From: Tomocerus qinae | Lineage: Eukaryota > Arthropoda > Collembola > Entomobryomorpha > Tomoceridae | Direction: 5' to 3' | Length of the DNA stretch: 64,000 nt | Assembly: GCA_020055645.1 (NCBI GenBank) | Contig: CM034549.1 | Location: forward strand, 29,905,930-29,969,929 | In this document: piece after piece, positions 48,867 to 61,491 of the stretch | Layout: every line of letters begins with the position of its first letter | Position numbering within the stretch: position 1 is the stretch's first letter | Program-made: the position numbers and the translations under genes | Notes under the pieces: generated by a model | The model's database searches: none | Told to the model about the DNA's origin: nothing | The model's input: only the letters and a program-made list of their open reading frames with translations

Positions 48867-51080
48867 AATACATGGTTATACAATTAATAGTTAATAGATT
48901 GATAAATCAGCTGAGCATAAATGAATGAAAATGATTAACACTGAGGAAATGCTCAATGCGTTTTATTTGCCTATCTATTTTGTAGTGAATTGAAAATGAA
49001 AAATTTATATGTACGTGTGAGGGAGAAATAAATAGGCAAATATAGTGTAGTACGATGGAATGTGGAATAAATGAAACAAAATTGGAAGAGAATTTAGAGA
49101 ATGCAAATATCACGAGAGCATCGCAATGAAATGCACTAGAATTGTGAAAATCTTCCATTTGAAGTTTTTTTAATTTGGTGCAATACAGCCTGGAATTGGG
49201 TCTGTACAAGTACATACTGCTATGGAGTCACATAACAATAACATTACAGAGTAAACTGGAGGAATTAGACGCAGAATGATGACATGATACAGTTATAGGG
49301 AAGGAAACAACTATAATGCGTTTGTTAATATTTATTCGCAGATGTTTCGTTCATTACTAGAAGATATAATGCATCCTTCTTGCGTTAGTATTCATAAGTG
49401 TCCATAATATTTCTCTGCTCATGGGAGGACATCCATGTGTATCCATTGTCATGAGATCTTCTTTTGAAATGGATTCGCTGTAAAGCACAGAGAACTTTTA
49501 GCAAAATGAAAAGACATCAAAAGACAAAAGTTTTAAAGTCAGTTTAGGATTAAGTAAGGATTTTCTCTTATCTACTTCTGGCAAAGTCGTCAGTCATCAT
49601 CTGGGAAAGGATTATACTCAAGGTGAGCAACGACAATTACAAACTGGAGAGATTCTCTTCGTTTATGAATTTATGCAGGTATCCATATCATAGTTCAAAA
49701 AACTCATTCCGAGAAATTCAGAACTTTGTCAAAGAAAATGCTATGTAAATGTTGTCTTTTATTTCCAGCTGTAATTCGTTGAAAAGTTGGCCATTCTTTT
49801 TAGTTTCTTTACTACAAAATTCATTTGATGCACTTTCAGGTTTCAGATAATGTTTCTTGTTTCCTTCTTTCCCAAAGCAGCCCACCGAAATTACACTCTG
49901 GGTGTTCCACTTTGTTTACTACTCAGGTAGATAATAAATTATTTATAATGAACTGTTTAGAGCCTTGTGTGGATAGCATTTGACATTTAACGTGCTTAAC
50001 TAACTGAACTATTACGTAAGTTTGTTATAAATAAATTGTAACAGTCCTTCTAATAGCATTTAACAAACAAAGGATCCTTGTTCTCCTTGTGTTGTGGTTT
50101 TCAGAATTTAGACCATTAAAAATTATGGAAAAAGTAACAATATCTTTTGTAGACTTAGTTGATGATAGGGCTCAGAAAACTTAGCCTCATCCTTTAATCA
50201 TTTTTAAAAGAAATCCAACAATGCAAAACTGTCGACTTTAATTACTTGAAGCATTTCCTAAATAATAAATGTAAACTACCTTGAATGTAATATCTTAATA
50301 AGATAAACAGCGAAAGTATTTAGGGCATGAGATTGTTATTAAACAATCATTGGATGTAATTATTATGAACTGTGCGAGCATTAAGGTAGTCTGAAAATGT
50401 GATAGTGGAGCTGAATTACACTTTCAAGATTCCATATCCAAGATATAGTGTAAAATATGCATACATAAGAACGACATGGGCGTCTTGAGTGACGGTCTTT
50501 TAACACAACATGCTCTTGCCTTAATTCACAGATGCATAAATTCATTAGGATTAGAAGTTCATGGACTTAATAGTTAACAGCTAACCAAGATTGCTTTATT
50601 TAGCCATTTATTTGGAGTAAATATTTCAGATGAGGTTTTATTATATACTAAATGTGGAGGTGAAGACTGAACAGAATGAATTTTAGTCGGAGAATCTCAA
50701 AGGCCTAATTAACTTGTCAACCTCATGAACAATCAACATCAAACTGAAAGTAACAAGGCAACTCTCGCTTTCCACTTCAAATCGTGTTTTCTAACCAACC
50801 CTGAAAATAATTGAGATGAAACATGTTGTCCAAAACAAATATATTTAGGTTATGCATTGAACCCTGATGAACCAAAACAGGAACAAACATAAATCTAGTT
50901 CTTCTGGCTTGCTACTAAATATCAGATTGAAATTATGAGATGAGTGAACCATTTTCATGTGTCTCTAGATACTTTAGCATAAAGACAGTATAAGGTGGAA
51001 TAATTGTTGCTTTAAAAAGTAAATTTAATCACGGAAACACTTGCCAAACAGTAGTAAATACATTTTGATAGCCCCACAAT
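48867..51080. other. Intergenic stretch
   Basis: No recognised gene. This is the downstream side of the minus-strand membrane protein gene, and its 3' untranslated region may extend into it. Possible minus-strand AATAAA signals occur near 50.6 kb. Confidence 0.4.
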
Positions 51081-51165
51081 TCAAAGATTTTGGTATAAAC
51101 TAACTTTTGAAACCGACTTGCCATGGAAAATTAAGCATTTTTCATGATGCTTCTTGAAGGGATGA

Positions 51166-51846
51166 TCATGGCCGATTTCTGATAAAATTCCAAACAAAAG
51201 CGAGTCCATGAGAATAAGAATTGAGATATGAGCACACAGATCCTGGAAGGACCCAATACAGATGGGGTAGTTGGATTTTATTGGTCTGGTAGTAATGATG
51301 ATGGTTGTAAATTGCACAAGCTGCAGAGAGGTCCATCATCAAATACATGATGAAGTAGTATCTCATTAATCCCCGCTTGTAGTACACGGAAAAACTTGTG
51401 TATCTGCACTGCTGAATGAAAATGAATAGATTGGCTAGTAAAGCCACCGCCGTAACCGCGATCCAAAATATCATCTTGACGATAGTCAGCTGTTTGTCAT
51501 ACCAAAAGAGAAGAGAACTGAAGCAATATTCGTACTTTTGGGGGTTGTTTTCATCATACAAATTCAAATCCGCGTCCATCCTCAATTGTTTAGGTTTGCA
51601 GATGTGTGAGTATGTGGGCTGGGTGGCAAAACACGATGGAACGATACAGACCATAGATCCTATCGCCAGAAGCAAATTCAACAATTTAAATAGCCCTGGA
51701 AGAGTTATCCAGTATCTCCAGCCATATCTCTCAGGCGGAATAACAATACCTACGGCAGGACACGCTACCCCACTGTCCTTATATTCTCCAACGATTATCT
51801 TGATATTAGTGGGCTTTTCCTTTTCTTCCTCTTCTGTTGCAGTCAT
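51166..51846 (-). CDS. Multi-pass (tetraspan-like) membrane protein, probably frame-disrupted near the C-terminus
   Basis: This 226-residue single-exon frame starts at 51846 (context GCAAAATGAC). Residues 1-49 are a cytoplasmic head with an acidic-lysine start (EEEEKEK). Membrane segments lie at about 50-70 (LFKLLNLLLAIGSMVCIV), 123-145 (MIFWIAVTAVALLANLFIFI) and 163-180 (YYFIMYLMMDLSAACAIY). A 50-residue Cys-containing loop joins the first two and a short basic loop (CRYTSFSVYYKRG) joins the next two. This is the plan of MARVEL-like four-pass proteins, though I cannot assign a named member. The in-frame ending after about residue 190 is not hydrophobic enough for a fourth segment. The overlapping frame down to 51081 does contain one (HISILILMDSLLFGIL). 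This suggests a frameshift in the genome or assembly, because no suitable intron is visible. The function is unknown. Confidence 0.65.
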   Translation of the reverse strand: MTATEEEEKEKPTNIKIIVGEYKDSGVACPAVGIVIPPERYGWRYWITLPGLFKLLNLLLAIGSMVCIVPSCFATQPTYSHICKPKQLRMDADLNLYDENNPQKYEYCFSSLLFWYDKQLTIVKMIFWIAVTAVALLANLFIFIQQCRYTSFSVYYKRGLMRYYFIMYLMMDLSAACAIYNHHHYYQTNKIQLPHLYWVLPGSVCSYLNSYSHGLAFVWNFIRNRP

Positions 51847-52038
51847 TTTGCACCTCTTTCAAAATAAGAAAAATATATAGCACAAAATATTCGAACTTCT
51901 TACGATCGAGAATATCAAGAACTTTAGAGCAAAGTGATTAGTGCAAAACCGTTTATGAAATTATGAAATTGTGAATAAATTATTCAAATCTAACAGTTTA
52001 TCAGTTTTTAAATTTTCATAGCAACATACCAGTATTAT

Positions 52039-52075
52039 ACCCTCCACCCCCCTCCACCAAGCAAAATAGCCCTCC
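52039..52075 (-). promoter_or_regulatory. G-rich tract upstream of the membrane protein gene
   Basis: On the minus strand this reads a series of GG and GGG runs (GGAGGG, GGTGGAGGGGGGTGGAGGG), about 190-230 bases upstream of the ATG at 51846. It stands out in A+T-rich surroundings and could form a G-quadruplex or bind a zinc-finger activator. The role is inferred from position only. Confidence 0.35.
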
Positions 52076-55000
52076 ATCAATGAAAGTCTTTTCATAAACC
52101 TACAATTTCACAGTGTAACTTACAACTAGTTGACTATCTGCTATAATTAGTATTGTAAGAAAATTTACAGAGATAACGATAGACTGAATGGCACTCAAAG
52201 GTAGTAAAAAATGTGTCATTCCAATTCTTCATGATTTATTTTTCCAACTTTGCACCCAAAAATGAAACTTTAAAAGGTAAAAATTCACTTACATATTCAA
52301 AATGTAAGAACTAAATCTCTGATGTTAAAGAGTTACTTAATCACCGCCCACCCACGCAATTACTTTTGATGATTCCATAAGAATTCTCATGTTCTCTAAC
52401 AAATTTAGTAAAGAGAACAAAAGCGATTTTCTGCGTGCAGTTTAGTGATCTAGTTTTCTCTAGTTTCAGTGCACGTGTACAACGTAGTAGACACTCCGAA
52501 TAAATAGGTAGAGTCAGGAACTAGAACCAACCAGATTAGATGCTTTGTGATTAGATAGTCTGCTCTCAGAATGAGTTTCCGTTCAGTCTACGTAGAATAA
52601 GAAGACCAGAGCACATTACAAATAGAATACACTATTAGTATTAGAAAACACAAAGGGGAAAGATAAGAAAGAGAAAGTTACAAGAAAAGGAAAAGCAATC
52701 TCATGAACTTGTGAATGTAACAACAAAGCAATGTCTTATGTCAAGGTACTTAAGTGTATATAACTATAGTCAAGTATCTGCCTACGCTAAGCTAAATTGT
52801 TTGGTATTTAAGTATTTACCTTAGTTGTATATCTGAAAGATTCACTTATTCACGCGGTATACTCGTTTTTCCTAGAAATTCGTCCATTTGAAGTTTTCTG
52901 TAGTCGAATCTCAGACTAAATTCGAATTTTGAAGTGCTAAAGGTCAGAAACTTTTTTAATGAATGATAGTACACAAATTAAATTTGCTTATCCGCACTTG
53001 CTAGCTGTATACTGTTCCAACTAGAATTGCAGAAAATCCTACGGAAGATGGATATCATGGAAAACTTTAGCTGAGCTAGGATTATCTTTCAGAATGTTTA
53101 GGATATGAACTGCAGTACTATGTTATGCTCAAATTTAATAGGTAAGCAGATATTGTTTGTATATTCTAATATGTTTTGACATAATATGACCTAAAACAAT
53201 GATTTTACTTGATACTACGTTGTATTTTGTATTTTTTGCCTGAGCTGACATTCTATATGCTTCTTATGCTATAATATTACCAAACACAGACGCCAAGGGA
53301 CACACTTTACTGTTGCGACTGCACTGACATACACCCGGATTATTGGCACCGAGCAAACAAAAAGTGTCCCACTCTATTTGACATATATCACGGAGCTCAA
53401 AGTTAACAGAGCACTCGTGAATCTTTGAAAATTCGGCATGGCTTTGAATATTCGCTCAGATGATTTAATATTTATAGACCTCTCTTTTTCTTTAATCTTC
53501 CCAACTAGGATTATGATGTCAACGGGACTCAAAATACAGAATTATTTAGAACACCTACATTTTCCCATGTTTACTATAGTCTCTGGAGAATCTCTTTGTT
53601 TCAACATTAGCCATCTAAAAGTATATAAAAGAATGGACTCAGCTGTTGTTTTTATTCTCTTAAATAAATGGCAAAGTCTTGAGATGACTTTAAGAGCATA
53701 TTTTGTGTTTCCGAGTCAGAAAGCTTGATGTCACGTTGAAAAGCTAAAGATTAAAGCATAGACAATGAAACAAATACAATATCACTTGCCAAGTTACCGA
53801 AAGAAATTCAATTACTTACTCACAACTCAGTCGGGGGATTTATTTTTCTTAGTTTTGCCACAATAATATTCACCTGTGAATTTTAGGAGGAAAATGCCAA
53901 ATTATTTTGACACATTATACCACGTCTTCTTCAATATACTAGTGAAACTCAGCAAATCCTTAAAAGTTTGGCTTACCTGAGCATAAACTCAGTAAATCAC
54001 TATTAACGGCTATAATAGTAGTACTTTAAGGAAAATGTAATCCAGACAGATTCATTACCGCTATATTTCATCTAAACAGTCCTTAGATTATTATTATTAT
54101 GGATACAACTGCTAAGTACTAGGACTCAGCTTAGATTTCTGCCAAACCCATTACATCATCTTAAAATATGCATCTAATGGCAAATTTCAAGCCTCTTTTC
54201 TTCATTTCCTAGTTAAAATCAAAGATTATTCAGATTCAGACATAATCCTTAGGTACTCCCATATGGTCACAACCAATTTCATAATAAAGTTGTTAAATAT
54301 AGCAGTAAACGCTGCACGAACGTGGACAAACTCGAGTTAGTATACTTCAAAAGTTTGAACAAGTAATAATACTTAAGGTACATAATCCAGATAGGTATTG
54401 ACATCATAATTATGTTTTATACTACAAGCTGAAGTGTGGCAACCAGAAAGTTAAACGAGCTGAAAACACTGCGTAATATAAGGTAATTAAGTGCATAGTC
54501 CAGGAAATGTACGCAATACAACTTCATTGACAGGTAGAGGAGAAAGTAATCAAGTAGAAGTGAGCACAGGAGCACATCATCATGTTATTTACATGAAATA
54601 GCTTATGGAGCATACGCAGAGAGATTGAATTTCGGAGAAAAACCATCAGACTTTACGAGATAATGTTATTTTCTAAGGACTCGGTGATTACAATGGAGTG
54701 TTATAAAATACGAACGAATGTTGTATGGACTTCTCATGAAGCCAGTGCGATTAAAGTACCTATGCGCAAATTGAACGCGAATCTATTGCATAGAAACATT
54801 AGACCGGAATTGTAAACAGGAAGAGAATTCTGTTAAGATGAGCTGACAGGTTTGAGGAAACGGCTCTGCTCGGCTCTCATTACTGTAATTGGAAAATTAT
54901 GTGTCTACATGCCGGCATTCCAGACACATTGTGTCATAATGTGTAATGTGATCAAAACATCTAACGGAAAGGACGCAGTGAGTGCTCTGGCACACTTAAT

Positions 55001-55251
55001 AACGACCTGCAAAGATGCAGTATAAAACGCATCCAATTAATGAAACAGTATTGGAGAAAGGTGAAGTAAGGTCATCACTTTCTCCTGCTAACGAGATTGC
55101 ACGGCTCTGTTTGTCAGTGAAAGCTGAAAGCACGTGAAACAACTCTAATCACAATTAATGACTGCACTTTGTACTGTGTTAGTGTTCCAATGGTTTAATA
55201 TAAGTAGATAATTAAAAATCTCTTTATTATTATCACACATTTAATTTTTAA
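52076..55251. other. Gene-poor stretch
   Basis: Short frames without family signal occur on both strands, the longest being 96 codons at 53438-53728 without convincing splice context. No other structure is recognised. Confidence 0.4.
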
Positions 55252-55580
55252 AAAATCTGTGTACCTATACATGTATCTATGTATGGCTGATAGGGAGAGC
55301 CGAAACGCAAGTTTCATATTATGCACTAATTGTATTTCCAGCAATCTCGACTAAGCTAATAGTTAGCATTAGAATTTTTTAAATGAAGACCTTTTGAAGA
55401 CCGAAATGTAACGAATCCGACACCTTAAAAACGAATTAGGCTTAGTTCAGCTGTTCGTCTAAATTGGTCCAAGTTCGTCTAAATTGGTCTAAGTTCGTCT
55501 AAATTGGTCCAAGTTTGTCTAAATTGGTCTAAGTTCGTCTAAATTAGTCTAAGTTCGTCTAAATTGGCATAAGGTAGGTA
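55252..55580 (+). repeat. Dispersed repeat, copy 2 (with expanded 20-bp tandem array)
   Basis: This is the second copy of the repeat at 48615-48866. After the shared body it carries about six units of the 20-base repeat in perfect register at 55453, 55473, 55493, 55513, 55533 and 55553. Units differ mainly by T/C changes (GGTCT/GGTCC, GTTCG/GTTTG). The copy-number difference from copy 1 shows array expansion or contraction. Confidence 0.88.
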
Positions 55581-58500
55581 AGGTTTAAGTTGGGGGTACA
55601 TTGGACTAAAATTGAAAATACGGACATTCTAGGACATATGCATACCTATATCCGATGTGGACAATTCATCTATAACACAATAAGTAGTATGCTGACTGAT
55701 GAAACTGGCTCTCAGATTGATACTACTTGGGCAAGACTAGTAGATACAGATACACGACTGTAACCATATCCTTTTCTGCATTGTATTGCTATAATTATAA
55801 CCTACAGATATTATGAACATTATAATTCAATTCAGCTTCTTCAGCAGAATGTGTAAAACCATCTGATAGAGTAATACCTACGATCACAATGACACAAATA
55901 ATGTTCTGGACCATATCCTTATATTTGCTACGGTAGGTATAAGTTTTAATCCAACTAAAAGGCAAGATGATGGCAATCTAACTAACGCTATAATCTAATA
56001 AGATGAATCCGTAATTGTATCATACAATTTAGTTTTTAATTGACTAGCTTCTTCCTACGCTACATTCCATGCGGTGAGAATAGCTAACTGATATACATGC
56101 AAATGTATATAACAAATAAAGTAAAATGTATTCATAATTCTAAAATTCTAAAACTTTTACCATATGTAATGGCATGTAGTACAAAGCACAACCAAAAGTC
56201 TTCCTCAATAAAATACATTAAACGATATTTAAACATATTTAACACATGAACATGTACATACCTAGTAAAACACGTAGTTAAATTGATACTGGAAATAATT
56301 ATATTATGTACACTGTAAGTATTCGCATAGAAGTGGAAGTCGACAAATATGGCGACAGAACCTTGGTAGAAATCTGTAACGAAGGGACAGACACACGAAG
56401 TTTAATCTGTTTGGCCTATTTCTACATTGTCTCGTCTCACTAATCTGCGACCTAAAAGAAATGCTCTAAACTAAATATTAAGGTCATACTAGATTTTACG
56501 GCAATATTCGCCACAAATGTAACTATTAAACCTATCACACAGTATATTATGAACCAGTGCTGCTCACTTTTTATTTTCAAAAAATCATAAAAAATAGAAA
56601 ATTAGGGTTAAATGGAAGTCCATTTCCTGTTCTAATTTGATAGAATGTCATATACCTATACTGATGCATTGTTTGGAAAATAGCTTTCACGTTTGGCAAA
56701 ACAAATCATATGGCTTGTCGGGTTCCCTATTTCGGATATCTTTCAACATACGAAACATCACTTCTATTGTTAGTATAACTTGCTGTTTACTATACCAAAG
56801 CAATTGAATAGAAACAAGTCTTGTATTATAACGAAAGAAATTGTACTATCTTGATTCATACCTAAAAAATACTTGCCTGCATTTGAGAGTCACAACTAAT
56901 CGGGTTAAACTGATAGAACACACTTTCTTCTGCCGGAGGATGTTGTAAAAGTAATAAAAGATGCCCCAATTTCTTCTACTATTGACTTAATGATGTACGC
57001 AAGATGCATACTCAACATTTCCTGTGAATGTTAATGTGCACAATGCAAATAGGAGCGTAATTGTGACTTCCAGTCTGTCCTATATAAGATCAGGGTACAC
57101 TTTTAAGGATATTGTACAGAAAAAAATATTTATTTTTCCTTTTATTCTACCACAATATACTATACGCCACGCTCCTACTTTTATGGAGAAAACTGTCAAA
57201 TGGAAATGGCACGACTCTGGAGTGGGAGGATTAAAATTCTTTTTGAAATGCTTTCAGCAAAAGAGAGTCAAGTCAGTTCGAAGTAGGGAAGAGGCGGATA
57301 TAGAGAGATCACACTCAACTTCGTACCTAAATATTTCTTAAATGAGACATGTATAAATCATCTGGCAATAAGCAAAATAAGAGTTGACTGAAGCGTGGGC
57401 AATAGGCAGAGTAGGATATTTGATTTATTGAAGGGTGAACAAATCATACGCGACGAAGGGATTCTTACGCCTATGATTTCCAGATGAATTCAAGTGAATT
57501 ATTGAAGAATTGTAAACTAAAATTGACGATACAGTATAAATCTAAACTAACTAATTGTTAAAGCATTGTCACGCTAGGGAAAGCCAGGCAGAAGAAAATT
57601 TATTCGTGTTCACGAGGCGGACCATTTTTCCAGAGTTCATTTTTTGCTATTGTATTTGTGATGCAAATTACACGCTGTAGAGTACTACTTCTCTTCCTTC
57701 TGCTCAAAAGCTTTATAAAAGACATGGCGATAATAATAATATCCTGAGGGATCTTGTATATTATTAGTGTGATTGTGTGAACTCTCATACTGCTTATGAT
57801 AGGAATAGTAAACAACAATATACGATCTTATAAATATTTCACTATTATTATTTATCGTGCAAAAATATGGTTCATAGATAAGCTTTACTTCATGCTTCGT
57901 TTAGATTGTCATTCGTCTAATCACAGTTCAGTGTCAAGCTTTTTGATCTGGCAGATTGTTTGACAAGCAGCAAATTTGAGAATGCTCTAGGCGAATTGTA
58001 TGAAACAAGGCAAGCAAAAAATTTAATCATCTGATCTAGCTTGCACGAAAACTTTTTAATCTCCTCCTTTAGAGTAAATATGGAGGGCTGTAGGCTTATC
58101 ATTAAGAGATCGAAGAATTTATATTATAATATGTATAAAATTGTATGAGCCTCAAAATGAAGCATGAAATCAAACTTTTCTTTCTGTCTGCTGATTATTG
58201 TCAATCAGAGTGTTTGGCAAGCCTTGGATTGTAGTCAATTGGCTTGGAAGTACTATTGTCACTACTAAATTAATTTTTGGCACAGAAGTGTTAGGCATTT
58301 TGTGTTCTACTTGTACTTTCATGCAATTACTTAAAGATGTATTTTAGTCGTTGAGAGTTGTAAGTGTCCACACCAGCAGACTAAATAGGATGTCACCCTT
58401 AGACGAGAAAGGGAAAGTTAAGTAAGTGGTAAAGGAAAATCTTTCCCCACAGGATAGGAAAATTTAAGAAGCAGAGAAGCAAGGTATATAACTCAAGAAG

Positions 58501-61491
58501 ACAAGTCGTCTGCGAAAAGAATGCATTTCTCGAGAGTGTGTAATTGAATGAGCAAACATCCTCACATCGTGTCGTGTGTGTCAGTTAGTTTCCTAACTTT
58601 TCCTCCCACGTTTTACCTTGCACTACATTAAAGAGCTTATACTATATCTGACTATTTCGTAGGTACTGAAAAAACTGATTCTGGTCTTGTAAGATGTAGA
58701 CCTTGGAATCCATAGAGCTTGAAAATCATATTGGGTGGGTGTTATCTCGGAGCACTTATTACTCGGATGACTGGAGAGTACTTATTGTACTGGTTCTACC
58801 CTACACTCAGTTTTACCTTGTTGTCACATTATATTCAACATATTTCTGCCAAAATACCTACTTGTATATAAGAATGGAGCAGAGAGGAGAGAAAACACGT
58901 CTTGTACACAATAAGTAGCACATGACTGTCGGTGCACACACAAATCAATATTTTATTATCGACCATATTTACTTTTAACATATTATTGTTGTCTACAATC
59001 CTCTATTGTACACTACGCGCTGTTAAGAAAACGGAAAATGTATTGGGATGAGCAATGGACGAAATAAATGAAGAAAGTTTCGCTGTAATACATCTTTGAG
59101 TTAGATGTAAGTTACGAAATACGTCGATTGCCAGACACTGTTTACCTTCTCTGGTTAATTGCAGGTTGCAGGTATGCAGTAATGGCCTTTGCCACTCATC
59201 CTTTTGTTTATGATGCTATCCTTTAATCCTGTATAGTAGAATAGGTCTGAATTTGCATACAAGATTAAACATCTCTGCCTTTTAAGCACAACTAAATATA
59301 AATGGCCCGTATTTTTGTTGGATTAAATACTTTGAGTGCAATTTACTAAGCACAGTGAATTCTAAAGAGTATCAGAGGACATATCACACACGGAAATATA
59401 TTTGCACCTACTATTGTGTATGGGTATTGGTATCATCCTGATTATTGCATATTCCGTTTTCATAGGATAATCAAAGGTTAATCATATTATTTATTACATG
59501 TGTAAAGTTCGCCACACCTAAAACGTGTAAAGTTTAATATTAGCTTATTTACAGATTTTGGTATTGTTACGTGTCAGCAGGACAGTAGTCCAACTTCTGA
59601 TTTAATCTCCCTTCCTCCATTAGTATGGGTTCTCGTCTTTTCATTTAGTAATTAAATGCAGACTTAAAGTTGTTTTCATGAGTCAACTGGATTTTCTGAG
59701 AAACATTTCTTCTTCAAGCCTGCGGATGTCTTTAAGACTTTTGTCATACCAATTAATTGCATGAATAGGAAATAAAACATTAAGCATAGTAGTACGCTAT
59801 CAGCAATTATTCTGTAATGCTACTCTAAATTGTGGAAAAGAGTACGCCACATGAAGCTGTTAAATGAATTTCACGCTGCGTCTCTGTTTCAAGATGAACA
59901 GTAGCTGCTAGCTGGTGGTAAGAATTAATGCTAGGCTAGGTTAGTAATTTCTAGCACTAGAAGTAAGAAGTACTATTTTATCAGTTAGTAACTAAAAATG
60001 AATAAAATTCAAAAAAAACATTTTTTAATTTCTTAAATCTATATATATATCATCTTTTACTAGATATAAATGTATCGCCATTTCTGACCTGAAGTATTGT
60101 TGAAGATACATAATTGTTTGTACTGGCTTTATTCAACGTCTACCTTTATATAATCTTAATTCAAGAAGTTTGAAAATGGATACCCTACCATTAATTAGTT
60201 TAAGTAAACTTCCTGAGAAAGTGATTATTGTATATGGTCCAAAATCGAGCTTGTGCTATGTAATATGTATGTAATACTCTTTTGAGTAACCTTGATTCTA
60301 TAACCTTGAGCAATTTCGTTCTAGTTCTTAGTTTCTATCTAATTAATAAGAACATTATTACAACTAGTAACAAAGTCAAGTTAGTAAGGATTCTTCCTTC
60401 CTGTTTCAGAAAATGAATAGTAGAATAATTTCCTGTGTTAGTATTTGCTCTTATTCCAATCTATGCGATCAGGATACAATAATCATGTTTAATAGCATTA
60501 TTCACAGAATTACTGCATCGTACAATACTATGTATATGTATTCAAAAGCAAACTTCTTGCTATTTTTGAGATGTGAGTCTAGGCTGCATGTATAACAAGA
60601 GCAAACTTAAGTGTAAGCAAAATATTATTATTTTGTACATACTAATATAACTACGCATTTGCCAGACGATACCCGAGACTGAAAGTTGTGCCTTATCGCT
60701 TTAGAGTTTTTGATATTGGTTTATTATCTAATCCTCGTTAACAATAAGTACCAAATCTTATTTCTTTTGCATACTGGTACACATAGCTCACAAAGAGTAG
60801 ATAATGTCTACGATAACTGATTAATAACTATGACGAAGCACAGTGGCCTTGCTCTGGAATATCATATTGCAATGATTCATCGCTTTTACCAATCCTATTT
60901 CATATACTTATTTTTATCGGTGGAAGTACAAGTACTTATGTACACCAATACAGACATAATCAAACCTCGAGTAGTAATTTTACCACTTAACAATGAGTTT
61001 CATGTTTCAAAAGTCTTCTTTACATGTAATACATATAGAAAGCATCTTATGCGAATTCTCTATACAAATATGTCCATTAAGCATTATAAAATGCAAAAGC
61101 TGACGACCTATGTTACAGAATAACTATTCTTCTTCGTAAAATTAATTTAGTTCCGCGTTGTGAGTTGAAGACCTTCCTATTAGTAGAATTCTCTCTTTTG
61201 AATAAACAGACACTGTCTTTGTGTCATTTGTACTAACACTTTAAAAATTTAATAGCTAAAATCCAGGAAAACTATAAACAAAGTATACATCTGTGCAATA
61301 AATAGATAAACGACATATTCGCAATTGGCACATAGAATTTTAACATCCACTACCTATTCCAACATTGTAGTGTACATCTGTTTAAAAGAACGTTTTGTCA
61401 GGTATTGGTATATTTCTTTTCTCTTTTACTGAATTGGTTGTTTCCCTCTATTGCACAAACCGTTAAAAATCTGGTCGCTAATCTTTAAGAT
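55581..61491. other. Gene-poor stretch
   Basis: No recognised gene. Open frames such as 57024-57341 (plus) have a random composition and no flanking splice signals. No repeat arrays were noticed. The last part is the upstream region of the 61492 gene. Confidence 0.45.

Noticed and set aside
57024-57341. 105-residue plus-strand frame
   Set aside because: The composition is random, with no domain, no splice signals and no conserved-looking motif.
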